A DNA stretch of 64,000 nt, taken from NCBI RefSeq assembly GCF_018336815.1, contig NZ_CP050497.1, forward strand, positions 124,001-188,000. The letters are read 5' to 3'. Made by a program: the position numbers and the translations under genes. The notes under the pieces were generated by a model, which searched no databases, was not told where the DNA came from, and worked only from the letters and a program-made list of their open reading frames with translations. Below, piece by piece: positions 8,094-17,613 of this stretch; within the stretch, counting starts at the first letter, position 1; each line of letters opens with the position of its first letter. This stretch comes from Treponema vincentii (GTDB lineage Bacteria; Spirochaetota; Spirochaetia; Treponematales; Treponemataceae).

Positions 8094-8441
8094 ATGTTAA
8101 AAGGTGAACTTGTTAAGTTTGGCAGATTCGAGTGGTGGTCTGAAAAAGAAAATGCGAACATCAGGAACCATAGGGATGCAAATAACAATGGGATTCCGTT
8201 TCGGGATATTTTGCCTATTTTTGACGACCCTTATTTTTATGAAATATACGACATAAAACATTCCGACGCCGGACAAGATAGATATAACGGTTTTGGGTAT
8301 GTGGAAAAATCCGGTTTAAGCATTGTGCAAGTTGTGTACACGGAGACCGGTCGAATCCATATTATCTCAGCTCGTCCTGCAACAGCGCAGGAAAGGAAAA
8401 TGTATTATGACAGACTTAGACGAATATATCACCAAATGTGA
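8094..8441 (+). CDS. brnT: BrnT-type ribonuclease toxin
   Basis: The 115-residue product has the BrnT pattern: FEWWSEKENANIRNHRD near the N-terminus, PFRDILPIFDDPYFYEIYD, a central strand region, VVYTETGRIHIISARPATAQE, and a terminal ERKMYYDRLRR. BrnT is a RelE-fold RNase that stops translation. The usual FEWDxxKxxxNxxKHG signature is slightly altered and carries a two-residue insertion (NNN). A consensus promoter lies directly upstream. The antitoxin gene overlaps its last 35 nt, the normal BrnT-BrnA order. Confidence 0.87.
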   Translation: MLKGELVKFGRFEWWSEKENANIRNHRDANNNGIPFRDILPIFDDPYFYEIYDIKHSDAGQDRYNGFGYVEKSGLSIVQVVYTETGRIHIISARPATAQERKMYYDRLRRIYHQM

Positions 8442-8673
8442 GGCTTGTGCAGTTCCCGACAGTCAAATTAACACAACAGATATTCCGGAATTAACTGAAG
8501 AAGATTTTGCGCGGGGACACTTTAAGTATTGGAAACCGCTTAAAAAGTCGGTAACATTCCGTATCGATTTTGATAACTTATCGTGGCTGCAAAGTAAGGG
8601 TGCAAAAGGGTATCAAAAACGAATGAACGAGGTAATACGCTGGGCACGGCAAAACGGGTGTCCGTTAGTGTGA
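8407..8673 (+). CDS. brnA: BrnA-type antitoxin
   Basis: The ATG at 8407 lies inside brnT after AGGAAAA and gives 88 residues, MTDLDEYITKCEACAVPDSQ, followed by LTEEDFARGHFKYWKPLKKS and VTFRIDFDNLSWLQSKGAKG, YQKRMNEVIRWARQNGC. The C-terminal half is the ribbon-helix-helix-like DNA-binding module of BrnA (RID-x-D...GKGYQ-RMN), and the N-terminal half wraps the toxin. It would neutralise BrnT and repress the operon. The 35-nt overlap with brnT suggests translational coupling. No terminator is evident in the 35 nt before the convergent TPR gene. Confidence 0.85.
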   Translation: MTDLDEYITKCEACAVPDSQINTTDIPELTEEDFARGHFKYWKPLKKSVTFRIDFDNLSWLQSKGAKGYQKRMNEVIRWARQNGCPLV

Positions 8674-8708
8674 GCTTCAACTATCTCGCCCGATAGCACC
8701 TAAATCTC

Positions 8709-10537
8709 CTACCTTACCGCAACTCTAAACAGTCGCGCAGCAAAACGGTTGACGCAGGCAGCTGCCTCCTGTTTATCGGCAACGGGAGCGGGATGTTCAT
8801 AGCGGAAATAGATACTGCCGTCTTGACCGATAAGGCTGAGCCGGATGCTGCTTTCGGTACATACTGCCGTGATGGAAAACGGCGCGTGTTTGGAAACCGC
8901 AAATAACGATTTGTTTAAAGCGGCGGCGATGCGTTTCTCGGTTCGTTTGCTGAGCCGTTCGTCTGCACCGGTACAGGTCAGCGTAACCGGCAGCCGTATC
9001 CAATGTTCGGGAAAGCAGGAGGGATTGCTTTGCAGCAGCTCTTGATAGAGCGCGGTTTTCAGTTCGGTGTTTCTCGTGCAGAGTATCAGCGCCGCGGCAG
9101 CTTGTTCCCGCAGTTCTTTCTCCCATACGGGGTCGAGGGCATCCAGCGCTTCCCGCAGCAGTTGTTCATCGCGGAGCAGGATACCTTTTTTTCGGCAATG
9201 TATGACGGACGCGCCTGCGGAATAACCGAGGTTTCCAGCACCTCCGCACGGCGTAAATACCGCCGCGCCTTAAACGGTACCGATTGAAATGCCCGATAAT
9301 AGAAGCTGTTTTTATACAACCCGTGCGTATTGCCGTCCGTATCCGCTATCGTGTACTCCTTTGCCAATTTCAAATTATGTATACTAAAAGCCGCGCGATA
9401 ATATCGAATCAAAGCGGAATACTTTGTAAGATTTTTAGACCGGACAAAAAAATCCTTGGCGCTTTCAGGTAGCCGCATCTTTTCCGCCGCATATTTTTTT
9501 TCATATAACGTCTGATACAGGCCGTACAACTCAGTATAAAACTGCGCGGTACTCATCCCGAAGTTCGCAATCCACGAATAGTCGGTAACCCGCTCGATTT
9601 GTGTAATATAGCGTTCCGCTTGCTCCCAATGCCCCATCCGCAGATAGATTTTTGCAAGATTGATCAGCGGCAGCGGCGTATAATTATCTTTTGTCGATTG
9701 CGCATAATAGGCAATCGCACGGTCAAAATTATTTTTCCGCTCTTCAAGCTCTCCGAGAATCAAATATCCTGATGAGCGTGAAAAATAGTCGGAGGCATTG
9801 CGGGCGTCTTCTTCAGCTTGATCAAAATGATAAAATTCGGTTTCCAATATCGCCTTGTTGTAGGAATACACCGAGGCCGAGTACAGCGAATCGTTTTGCA
9901 GCGCGAGTTCAATGCCTTTCCGATAATAGAGCGCCGCATTCCGATAGTCGAAAAGTTCGCCGTACAGATTTCCAAGCGCGTTCGCAATACAGCCGTCGTC
10001 GCCGTAGCTGCTGCGGGCATCGAGCATCGCTTTAATCCCTTCATCGGTTCGGTGCGTTTTAAAACAAAGCCATCCGTACGTTGACCATCCGAAAATATCG
10101 GTAGGATTATATGAAAGATATTCATGCAGGAGACCGCGCGCCTCCTCTGCTTTATTCAACGCCGCTGCTGCGCTCGCTGCGCCGTACAGGAGTTTGATGT
10201 TATACCGATTGATACGCAGGCCTTCGGTAAAGCGGCGGTATGCCGGTTCGTACAGTCCGTTGCTAAAATACATATCGCCGAGCTTGAGTTGGAAGAGTTC
10301 ATTTGTCGGGTATCGCGCGATACCTTCTTCGAGCAGCGCAGCAGCAGTATCCCAGTTTTCAGCTTGCACCGCCGCGTCCGCTTTTTGCAGCAGCTCATCA
10401 GCGTTCGATGTGCTTGATGCAGGGAAGAGGTACAATGGTAATAGAAACAAAACCAGCACGAGGAGCAGCCCGTTCCGTGATGCATGGTCGTTATGATGTT
10501 TATCGGTGGGGCGGTATTTTCGGTATTGTGCTTTCAT
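8709..10537 (-). CDS. Membrane-anchored TPR protein, frameshifted near the 3' end
   Basis: From the ATG at 10537 the protein has an N-terminal membrane anchor (GLLLVLVLFLLPLYLFPASS, residues about 23-42) and several tetratricopeptide repeats (ENWDTAAALLEEGIARYPTN, LFQLKLGDMYFSNGLYEPAY). The frame breaks at the T7 run 9186-9192. Adding one base restores AEKKGILLRDEQLLREALDA, which then runs in the corrected frame to a stop at 8709-8711 (ending RFAARLFRVAVR), about 609 residues. Its ATG overlaps the transglutaminase stop by 4 nt, and it is the last gene of the MoxR-DUF58-transglutaminase operon. TPR partners are common in BatA/BatB-like loci; the exact role is unknown. Confidence 0.75.
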
Positions 10538-12522
10538 TTGCCGTCCCTCTGCTTGTGATTGGCTTCTCTGTTTTTTCTCTGCTTTTTCTCCGAGCGGTAG
10601 AGTTGCTTTGCAATCGCAACATCTTCGTCGGTACAGGAGGGGGCAAACTTTGCTTTTTGAGTGAGTGCATAAAAAGCCTCGCTCGGATGCTTATGCAGCC
10701 GTTTCAGCGTGAGAATGATTTTCCGGTTATTTCGTGAACACCTGATAATTAGATACGGATAGGCGCGGAAGGCGCCGTACAAGAGAATCACAACGAGCAC
10801 AGCAATACAGAGCAGTATTCCGCGGTGCATTTTGAAAAACTGCGAAACACGTTGAGCAACGGTTTGGGCTTCTGCGGCCGAAAGCGTTCCGCCGTGCCTG
10901 ATACGGAGCGCCGAGCGGTTTAATAGGATTTCGTCAAGGAGCTGCGTAAATTGATCGCCACCTGCCTGAAAAGAAAAATCGAGCGATTCACCATCCGCAA
11001 GCTGTTCAGTGGTCGGGTCTATATCCACCCAGCCGAGATAGGGGAAAAAGACTTCTACCCACGCATGAGCCATATTCGCCCGCACCGGATAATAATTGAG
11101 GATGCCCGATTCAGGCTGTAGAAAAAAACCGGCGGCAAGCCGCGCAGGAATGCCGAGGCTGCGGAGCATGAGGCAGTACGCAAAGGCGAAGTACGAGCAA
11201 TAGCCTTTTTTCGATTCGGTTACAAAATACCGGAGCTGATCGCCATCGGGAGCCTGCCCGGGACGAAGCGAATATCGATACTCGCCCTCGCGGAAATAGT
11301 CGAGCAAGGCGTAGACCTTATCATAGTAGAGCGCAAAGGGAGCGGTAACCGATTCCGCGATAGGAAAGAGCAGCGCCTTTGTGCCGGAATCTACGGACGT
11401 ATAAAAACGCAAGGCTTCCGCCGACAGCCCCTCTGCCGGATTTCCCGACGGAGGCTCCGCCGTAATAAGGTCGAGCGGCACACCGTGCAGCACCTCGCTT
11501 TTCGCCTTGTAAGCGCCTTTAAAACTCACCGTGTCCCAAACCGTATACGGCGTTACCGACAGCGGATAATCGAGCGCGACAAGGGAGTCGGGATCGAGGT
11601 TGACGGTAAATATTTCTTGACTGACCCGCTCGCGGCACAGGAAAGACTGATGCGGAAGTTCCGCCGGTTGCCCAGTGATCCGCAGCGGCTGCTCCGGTTC
11701 GCCGGGCGCCGACTTTTCGTAAAAACCTTTTTGCGGACTCCAGCCGGACAGGTACATACGGCGGAACAAGTGTGAATCATATTCCTGATCAACATGCACC
11801 ACCATCACCAGATTGGTGTTCATTTTTACCTCATCCTGCAATTGCAAAAACTGAGAAAAATCGAACTCGAAAAGCTTTTGTTCGAGCAGTCCGCCGTTAT
11901 TACCGACAGAGCCTTTATTAAATGTCTTGATGAGGAGCGCGAGCAAAACCGCCGTTAAGCCGATAAAGATGAATGCAAACGCTGCGAACCGTCTGCGTTT
12001 TAAAAACGGAATACAGAGCAAGGCTGTTTGAAGCAGCATGAAAACACCGACAAATCCCGCCGCAAAGATCGGATGGGAAAAGGCTGTCAGACGATAATGC
12101 TGCTGCGGAAAAAACAGCAGGGAGAACACGAGAATAGCAACAAGCGGTTCATAGCGCCGCCACCGTTCGGTAGAAATGAACAGCGCTGTTGAGGTAACGC
12201 TGATGAAGGCGGTGAGCGCAAGTAAGCCGAATATCAGCTTGATGCGCAAAAAGAGAGTATCCGCAATAAGCTGCGGTATCAACGCGAGCAAGCCGAGGAC
12301 ACATGCAGGGATAAGCAGCGCGGCGGAAAAGCCGATAATCCCCGCCGCTTCCGCACGAATTCTCTTTCTATGCAGAAAGTGAATTACCGCCGTGCAGCAA
12401 AGCCCCCATACCGGCAGCGCCGCTGCGGGCAGAATACCGGCAAGATAGCGGTACGGTACCGAAAGAAGCAGCAGGAGTGAACAGATACGGAGCACGGCGG
12501 CAGGTTTAGAGTAGTTCTGCAT
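10534..12522 (-). CDS. Transmembrane transglutaminase-like protein (TgpA/DUF3488 type)
   Basis: Starting at the ATG at 12522 (MQNYSKPAAVLRI), the protein has 662 residues. Six or more hydrophobic segments fill residues 1-210, followed by an extracytoplasmic domain with a transglutaminase core. The Cys lies in KGYCSYFAFAYCLML, the His in NMAHAWVEVFFPY, and the Asp in GWVDIDPT. Another hydrophobic segment (ILLCIAVLVVILLYGA) precedes a charged C-terminal tail. The start overlaps the DUF58 gene by 17 nt and the stop overlaps the TPR gene by 4 nt. MoxR-DUF58-TgpA sets are widespread; in Pseudomonas TgpA is essential, but the cross-linking substrate is unknown. Confidence 0.83.
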   Translation of the reverse strand: MQNYSKPAAVLRICSLLLLLSVPYRYLAGILPAAALPVWGLCCTAVIHFLHRKRIRAEAAGIIGFSAALLIPACVLGLLALIPQLIADTLFLRIKLIFGLLALTAFISVTSTALFISTERWRRYEPLVAILVFSLLFFPQQHYRLTAFSHPIFAAGFVGVFMLLQTALLCIPFLKRRRFAAFAFIFIGLTAVLLALLIKTFNKGSVGNNGGLLEQKLFEFDFSQFLQLQDEVKMNTNLVMVVHVDQEYDSHLFRRMYLSGWSPQKGFYEKSAPGEPEQPLRITGQPAELPHQSFLCRERVSQEIFTVNLDPDSLVALDYPLSVTPYTVWDTVSFKGAYKAKSEVLHGVPLDLITAEPPSGNPAEGLSAEALRFYTSVDSGTKALLFPIAESVTAPFALYYDKVYALLDYFREGEYRYSLRPGQAPDGDQLRYFVTESKKGYCSYFAFAYCLMLRSLGIPARLAAGFFLQPESGILNYYPVRANMAHAWVEVFFPYLGWVDIDPTTEQLADGESLDFSFQAGGDQFTQLLDEILLNRSALRIRHGGTLSAAEAQTVAQRVSQFFKMHRGILLCIAVLVVILLYGAFRAYPYLIIRCSRNNRKIILTLKRLHKHPSEAFYALTQKAKFAPSCTDEDVAIAKQLYRSEKKQRKNREANHKQRDGK

Positions 12523-13928
12523 GGCAATTTCCTGCGGTAAAGATACGGAGTTCCCGTTCGGCAGCTTCCTGCACCTTTCGATAAAAAGCATCCTGCCGTG
12601 CGGAAGCGGCGGAGGAATACAGCAGGCGGTGTATGTACGTCTTGCTTAAAGTACGATGCCGTAGCCCATCGGCCTGCATAAAGTCTTCCGATACCGGCGG
12701 CGCGGCAAGGCAAAAAAACGTTTCGACGCCGCTCCGGTTGTAAGCGGTGATTTTCCGGTAAGCGGCAGTATTTTGGGAAGCAGCGATGTATTCTCCGCCG
12801 CCGGTTATACCTTCTGTACGCGACGGGCGAAACGACACACCGGTTGCATTTCGAGGGACGCCTCCGGTTGGCATATAGCAGTATAATAGTCCCCCGCCGT
12901 CCGGTGCTGCCTTAAAGACCGCAGCTGCATCGGGAAGCGCTTCCGGTGAAGCACGGAGCGCCGGTATGGCAAGCAGATTTTGTATCTGTGCAGCAGCGAC
13001 GGCTCCTTCCTCGGTTATCTCGTACCGCTGTAAGGATTGCCGGGAATAATCATATAATAGAAGAGAACATTGGATACCGACATTGAGCAGCTCTATAATC
13101 ACGCCGGAAAGATGGCCGATAAAGGCGTCAAAAATGGAGGCAACCCAAGCCCGTTCCTGTTTTTTCACGCACACCGGCTCTTCTATATATATCGTTAAGC
13201 GTTTAACCGGCGGCGGTTCAAAAGCACCAAGTTTTATGGAAAGCGTATTGGTGTGTGCATAGAGCTTCCAGTGAATTTTCCGCGGATCGTCGCCGGGAAA
13301 ATACGGACGGGATTCATAGAGTTCATGCGTGCGCTCTTGTGAGGGCAAATCGTTTACGGCGCGGGAACGGAGGTCGGGAAATACCGCTTTTTTGCGGCGG
13401 AATCACCGACTGTACTACAATGTAGGGCACGGACAGGCAAGGCGGCTGCGTATATGCCGCGGCAAAAAAACCGGCAAAGTCCCGAATATTGAGATACTGA
13501 CGTTTATAAAAGTACCGTCCGCGGGTTAGGTTTTCAGGATGATATTTTGTTTGTATTCCCTGCAAGGGGATGGAAAGATGTGCGGCCGTTTCTGCGGTAG
13601 GTTCAGGCGATAGTGAAAACTCAATGGTATAAAAGGCTGCGGTTCCGGGAACACAGTGCGGAAAAGCCTTTGCAGATTCGGACTGTGCCGTTTTTGAACG
13701 CGCGGGAGTAACCGTAAAGCCGCTGCTCTCAGGGGCAAGGTCAGGTTCTTCCGATTTCCAACACAGGGCGGTAACCGCTACAGCAGCGGCAGCGAAACCG
13801 GTATAGAGCGTGAGTAACCCGCCGCATACTGCGCTCAAAAGCTCTCCGCGGAGTAAGCCGCTTATTAAAAGTAGCGTGCCCATTGCGGTGTATACTGCGC
13901 CGTGCCTCGTCATCCGTATCCGCATCAT
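12506..13928 (-). CDS. DUF58 protein (BatA-like partner of MoxR), frameshifted
   Basis: Residues 1-180 (MMRIRMTRHGAVYTAMGTLL...) include two N-terminal membrane segments and a beta-rich stretch ending in VVQSVIPPQK. The C-terminal part, in another frame, holds the DUF58 signature YFPGDDPRKIHWKLYA. Five As instead of six at 13388-13393 give IPPQKAVFPDLRSRAVNDL and join both halves into about 473 residues. DUF58 proteins have a VWA-like fold and act with MoxR ATPases in envelope or enzyme maturation. The gene starts 3 nt after the moxR stop and overlaps the transglutaminase gene. Confidence 0.78.
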
Positions 13929-13931
13929 GCC

Positions 13932-14912
13932 TTATTGTGCCTCAGCCGGTTTTGTCCAATCCGTTTGTTTGTCGGCAGTGCGGATAACCGCTTCGGTAAT
14001 ACCGCTAATGAGTTCCGAAGCCGAGCCGTCGCCGGTTTTTATCAAACACCGGTGCGCAAGGACGAGGGAGCTAAGCGTGCGGATATCTCCGTCCTCAACC
14101 CAATTGCGTCCGTTGACAAGCGCAAAGGTGCGGGCGAGGTGCAGCAAATGCAAACCGGCGCGGGGAGATGTGCCGAGCTTAAACGCAGGATGGGCACGGG
14201 TCTCTTTTCCGATTCGAGCGATTATCTTTTCGAGTACGGGATGCACAAATACCTGCCGCTGTTCTTCCCGCGAGGCCGCGATATCCTGTATGGAAACAAC
14301 CGGCGTAACCGGCTCCGGTTCTGCAGCGGGAAGGTGCGTTTGTTCATGCAGCAATTCGGTTTCCGCTTCTTCATCGGGGTAGCCAATCGACAGGCATATA
14401 CTGAACCGGTCAAGCTGAGCAGCGGGGAGCGGATAGGTACCTAAGCTTTCCACAGGATTTTGCGTAGCCGCCGTAAAAAAGTAAGGGCTTAACGGACGGG
14501 TTACCGTACCGGCGGTTACCTGCCGCTCAGCCATCGCTTCCAGCAAGGCGGACTGTACCTTCGGCGGGGTGCGGTTCAGCTCATCAGCAAGCAGGATGTC
14601 TGCGAATACCGGGCCTTCCATAAATTCAAAGGTATTCAGCCCTGCATTAAAGACTTCCACACCGGTGATGTCGTAGGGCAAAAGGTCGGGGGTGCATTGG
14701 ATACGCCTGAACCGCGCCGACTGCCCGTCTTTTTCGATGAGTGCTGCAAATGTTTTTACCAGTGTGGTTTTTCCGACGCCCGGCACATCCTCTAAAAGAA
14801 CATGCCCGCCGGTTAGATATGCGGTAATAAAAAGACGGAGAACATCCCTCTTCCCTTTAATCGCTTTTTCCAGTGCGGAAAGAAGCCGTTCCGCCGTTTT
14901 TTCGGTATTCAT
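13932..14912 (-). CDS. MoxR-family AAA+ ATPase
   Basis: The ATG at 14912 (MNTEKTAERLLSALEKAI) gives 326 residues. I prefer it over an upstream in-frame start because the -10 box lies between them. Motifs are Walker A EDVPGVGKTTLVKT, Walker B ILLADELNRTPPKVQSALLE, sensor FFTAATQNPVES and AQLDRFSICLSIGYPDE, all standard MoxR. MoxR ATPases act as chaperones for VWA partners, here the DUF58 protein 3 nt downstream. This is the first gene of a four-gene minus-strand operon. The transcript appears leaderless. Confidence 0.9.
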   Translation of the reverse strand: MNTEKTAERLLSALEKAIKGKRDVLRLFITAYLTGGHVLLEDVPGVGKTTLVKTFAALIEKDGQSARFRRIQCTPDLLPYDITGVEVFNAGLNTFEFMEGPVFADILLADELNRTPPKVQSALLEAMAERQVTAGTVTRPLSPYFFTAATQNPVESLGTYPLPAAQLDRFSICLSIGYPDEEAETELLHEQTHLPAAEPEPVTPVVSIQDIAASREEQRQVFVHPVLEKIIARIGKETRAHPAFKLGTSPRAGLHLLHLARTFALVNGRNWVEDGDIRTLSSLVLAHRCLIKTGDGSASELISGITEAVIRTADKQTDWTKPAEAQ

Positions 14913-14919
14913 AGCGGGG

Positions 14920-14948
14920 ATTATAGCATAGTATGCGGAACGCCTCAA
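14920..14948 (-). promoter_or_regulatory. Promoter of moxR, probably leaderless
   Basis: Minus strand: TTGAGG (14948-14943), 17-nt spacer, TATAAT (14925-14920), then seven bases CCCCGCT and the ATG. The TATAATnCCCGCTATGAAT string is almost identical to that at mnmG. Confidence 0.75.
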
Positions 14949-14978
14949 CTTTATAAAAAGAGGTACTGTCCTATCCTA

Positions 14979-15335
14979 TTAGTGGTGATGTTCCCCATGA
15001 TGATTGCATTGAGCGTTCGGATTATCCTGTAATGTGCCTGCTAAAAATGCTGCAACAGCTTCATCCGGAGAGCCGGTAAGGCCGGCAAGCTGATGAATTC
15101 CGGCGTTGTTCAGCGCATCAATCGCACCCTGTCCGCGGTTTCCTAAGATGAGCGTTTCAACTCCAAGGCTTTTAAGATAGGTTGCCAAATCGTGATGACC
15201 GAAACCGCCGTTATCGATTACTTCAGTTTTCGTTACTTTTCCGGCTTCAATTGTATAAACCTTAAAATGCTCTGTTTTTCCAAAATGCTGAAAAATTGAA
15301 TTCGTTAAAATATCATAAGTCGCTGCGATTTTCAT
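14979..15335 (-). CDS. NifX/NafY-family (dinitrogenase FeMo-cofactor-type) protein
   Basis: The 118-residue protein starts MKIAATYDILTNSIFQHFGK and contains FKVYTIEAGKVTKTEVID, GHHDLATYLKSLGVETLILG and GNRGQGAIDALNNAGI, the standard ribonuclease-H-like fold of the NifX/NifB C-terminal family. The C-terminus is metal-binding in look (CNHHGEHHH). There are no nif genes nearby. In non-diazotrophs such proteins are common and may handle iron-sulfur or other metal clusters; function here is inferred only at family level. The gene is monocistronic, with its own promoter (15343-15371). Confidence 0.82.
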   Translation of the reverse strand: MKIAATYDILTNSIFQHFGKTEHFKVYTIEAGKVTKTEVIDNGGFGHHDLATYLKSLGVETLILGNRGQGAIDALNNAGIHQLAGLTGSPDEAVAAFLAGTLQDNPNAQCNHHGEHHH

Positions 15336-15342
15336 ATTTTGA

Positions 15343-15371
15343 ATTATATCATAATTATTAAGAGCTGTCTA
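15343..15371 (-). promoter_or_regulatory. Promoter of the NifX-like gene, probably leaderless
   Basis: Minus strand: TAGACA (15371-15366), 17-nt spacer, TATAAT (15348-15343), seven bases, ATG. No purine-rich ribosome site is present. Confidence 0.75.
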
Positions 15372-15375
15372 AAGG

Positions 15376-15481
15376 TTCCTTAAAATGCAACAGTCGGACA
15401 AAATATCAATTTTGGAGACTGTTGCATTTGTGCGCGGTAGCGCACATATAATCCGCAAGTTTGCACAAAGCAAACTTGACG
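15376..15481. repeat. Multi-hairpin dispersed repeat, copy A
   Basis: About 106 bp containing three successive hairpins: TGCAACAG...CTGTTGCA, TGCGCG...CGCA, and GCAAGTTTGC...GCAAACTTG. Copy B at 53401-53507 has the same order and about 85% identity. A further imperfect hairpin (CCGCGCTA/TAGCGG) follows. It encodes no protein and has no terminal repeats typical of an insertion sequence. Confidence 0.8.
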
Positions 15482-15573
15482 TGTTTTTCAGCCGCGCTAT
15501 TTTAGCGGATGAAAATAAACGTTGGTATTACGGCTCAATATAATCTAAATCTAAGAGCGGCACTTATTACAAA

Positions 15574-17286
15574 TTATTCATTAGCCACTTTCCAGTCTTT
15601 TATCGTTCTCGTCTTTTCATCAAAGGAACTTCCAATGAGCACTATTTTCTTCCCACTCGCCATGTACTTTGCGGCATAGTCTTTCTCTTTTATTTGCGCG
15701 ATTGCATCTTCCGCCGTGCCGTTACCGGAGAGTTTAAACTCGAAGAGGTAAACAGTATCAGCTGTTTTGAGTACGCAATCAGCGCGCCCTGTTGCGCAAT
15801 GCACCTCTGTCTGTACAAACTGCCCCATCAGAGCAAAGATGAGGTACACCGCTGTTTGATAGTTTTGTTCCCGCAGCTTGCTCACAAATGTACGTCCTTG
15901 TACATTTGTGAGCTGCAAGTTTGCATGGCAAACTTGTTTCTGCATGGAACCACCGCCATCCATGGCGGTTCTGATTGTGAGGTTTTCTTCTCTAAAATCA
16001 TCATACGGAATACCGGCGATAATCGACTGCATCCGCTCCATAAAACTATTCACATCACCCTTGCGGATGTCTTGTACAAACCGTCCAACCCATACCCCTG
16101 TTTGGCCGAACGGTACATCAGAATATGCAGGTAAAAGGTTATGCAAAAAGCCATACCGAACCTCATCATTCGGAAAGCCCAGCCGGTAGAGCCTCAGATC
16201 TTTTATATATTCCTTGATAGTGAGGTAGCCTGCCTGAAATAAAATCGGTAACGTATCTTGAGCAATAGCCCGATACGTTTGTAGCCCATCTTCATCCAGC
16301 TCAACATTTCCATCGAGGTCGGGAATAAAGTAGTGCGCCTCTTTTAAGAAGTTGACCAAAAACGTCGGCGTTCCCGTACTGAACCAGTAGCTTTTGATTT
16401 CTTTATCATCAAAGGCATTGAGAATACTATAAGGATTATACATTCCTTCCCCTGCCGGATGGAAGAGATAGCCGTCATACCATTGCTTTAAGGCAGCAAG
16501 CGTCTGCGGATAGTTAAGATTTTGCTTTTCTGCAAGCGCTTGTATTTCGTGTTGAAAATTTGCTTCCAGCTCTTTTTGACTAATGCCGCAAATACCTGCA
16601 TACGTTTCATGTATGCTAATATCTTTCAAATTATTCAAATCACTGAAAATACTGATCTTGCTGAACTTTGTAACGCCGGTGAGAAAAGCAAAGCGGATAT
16701 ATTCATCGCAGGTTTTTATGACAGAGTAAAAAGCTTTAAGCGCATTACGGTATTGTTCATTCAGCGCTTCATTACCCCCCATCGTTTGCAACAGGGGCTT
16801 ATCGTATTCGTCTACAAGGATTACTACCTGCTTGCCGGTTTGCTTAAAAAGAGCTGCGATAAGCAATCTAAACCGATCTTCCGGTGCTTCTGCTGTTTTT
16901 GGTATAGCGTACAGGGCTTCCCATTCGTTCAGATGGAGATTGAGAATATCTACAAGTGCCTGCTCATTTATATAATTTTTTGTATTAAAATCCAGATAGA
17001 GTACCGGATATTCCAGCCACGCAGCTCGGTTTTCTTGTACCGCTTGCTCCTCTTCGGCTTTTTCAAGATATAAACCCTTGAACAGCTCTTTCTGTCCAAG
17101 GAAATATGCTGCTAATGTTGAAAGGAAAAGGCTCTTACCAAACCGGCGCGGACGGCTGAGAAAATAAACACGACCGCCTTGTACTAATCGGAAAAGATAG
17201 TCAGTTTTATCTACATAGAGATAATGATCAGTCCGTAATACCTTAAAACTCTGTACGCCGATCGGCAGTTTGCGTGTAATGTTCAT
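15574..17286 (-). CDS. AAA-ATPase-like / PD-(D/E)XK nuclease-like protein (DUF1703)
   Basis: The 570-residue protein begins with the AAA-ATPase-like domain: LPIGVQSFKVLRTDHYLYVD, Walker A-type SRPRRFGKSLFLSTLAAYF (about 44-62) and Walker B-type VVILVDEYDKPLL (about 154-166). The C-terminal domain has the PD-(D/E)XK pattern GRADCVLKTADTVYLFEFKL. Such genes are multi-copy in many host-associated bacteria; the role is unproven. Residues about 439-472 are encoded by a palindromic element inserted in frame (15881-15970), between the conserved segments ENLTI and EQNYQTAVYLIF. Residue numbers are estimates. The promoter at 17293-17321 suggests a leaderless mRNA. Confidence 0.85.
   Translation of the reverse strand: MNITRKLPIGVQSFKVLRTDHYLYVDKTDYLFRLVQGGRVYFLSRPRRFGKSLFLSTLAAYFLGQKELFKGLYLEKAEEEQAVQENRAAWLEYPVLYLDFNTKNYINEQALVDILNLHLNEWEALYAIPKTAEAPEDRFRLLIAALFKQTGKQVVILVDEYDKPLLQTMGGNEALNEQYRNALKAFYSVIKTCDEYIRFAFLTGVTKFSKISIFSDLNNLKDISIHETYAGICGISQKELEANFQHEIQALAEKQNLNYPQTLAALKQWYDGYLFHPAGEGMYNPYSILNAFDDKEIKSYWFSTGTPTFLVNFLKEAHYFIPDLDGNVELDEDGLQTYRAIAQDTLPILFQAGYLTIKEYIKDLRLYRLGFPNDEVRYGFLHNLLPAYSDVPFGQTGVWVGRFVQDIRKGDVNSFMERMQSIIAGIPYDDFREENLTIRTAMDGGGSMQKQVCHANLQLTNVQGRTFVSKLREQNYQTAVYLIFALMGQFVQTEVHCATGRADCVLKTADTVYLFEFKLSGNGTAEDAIAQIKEKDYAAKYMASGKKIVLIGSSFDEKTRTIKDWKVANE
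15881..15970. repeat. Palindromic element inserted in frame in the DUF1703 gene
   Basis: Three hairpins in 90 bp: CTCACAAATGTAC / GTACATTTGTGAG (15881-15893, 15900-15912, perfect 13 bp), CAAGTTTGC / GCAAACTTG (15916-15924, 15928-15936, perfect 9 bp), and ACCGCCAT / ATGGCGGT (15952-15969). The second hairpin matches the third hairpin of repeats A and B. The frame stays open through all of them. Confidence 0.8.
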
Positions 17287-17292
17287 AATGAT

Positions 17293-17321
17293 AGTATAGC
17301 AGGGTTCAATACTTTCTGCAA
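17293..17321 (-). promoter_or_regulatory. Promoter of the DUF1703 gene, probably leaderless
   Basis: Minus strand: TTGCAG (17321-17316), 17-nt spacer, TATACT (17298-17293), six bases, ATG at 17286. Confidence 0.7.
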
Positions 17322-17613
17322 TTTAACCGCGTCAAAATCGGCTATTCGTTTGCCAAATAAGAGGAACCCAGTTGTTTTTTTAAGCAGGTAAAAACTACGA
17401 AAAGAGAGAGTGCGACGGTGGGGAAGATGAGGAACATCATAGGATGTAAAGAGGCGGTGGTTTTACATACCCATTACTCCGCACAAATCAAAAATATGCT
17501 ACAATCGTTTTATAATATGTCAACTCTTTCTCATTCTGACACTAATAGTTATGATGGAGCATCTTTGATCAATATCCTTAAATTTTTTATAGATGCCCAA
17601 AGTGAGGTTTTCA
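17322..17613. other. Intergenic region upstream of the CARF-like gene
   Basis: No convincing gene. An 80-codon frame crosses it but has no ribosome site and overlaps the start of the next gene. A TATAAT at 17511-17516 might be a -10 box for the downstream pair, but the matching -35 is poor. Confidence 0.4.

Noticed and set aside
14979-15335. Nitrogen-fixation locus
   Set aside because: A NifX-like protein alone is not evidence; no nifHDK, nifB or related genes are present.
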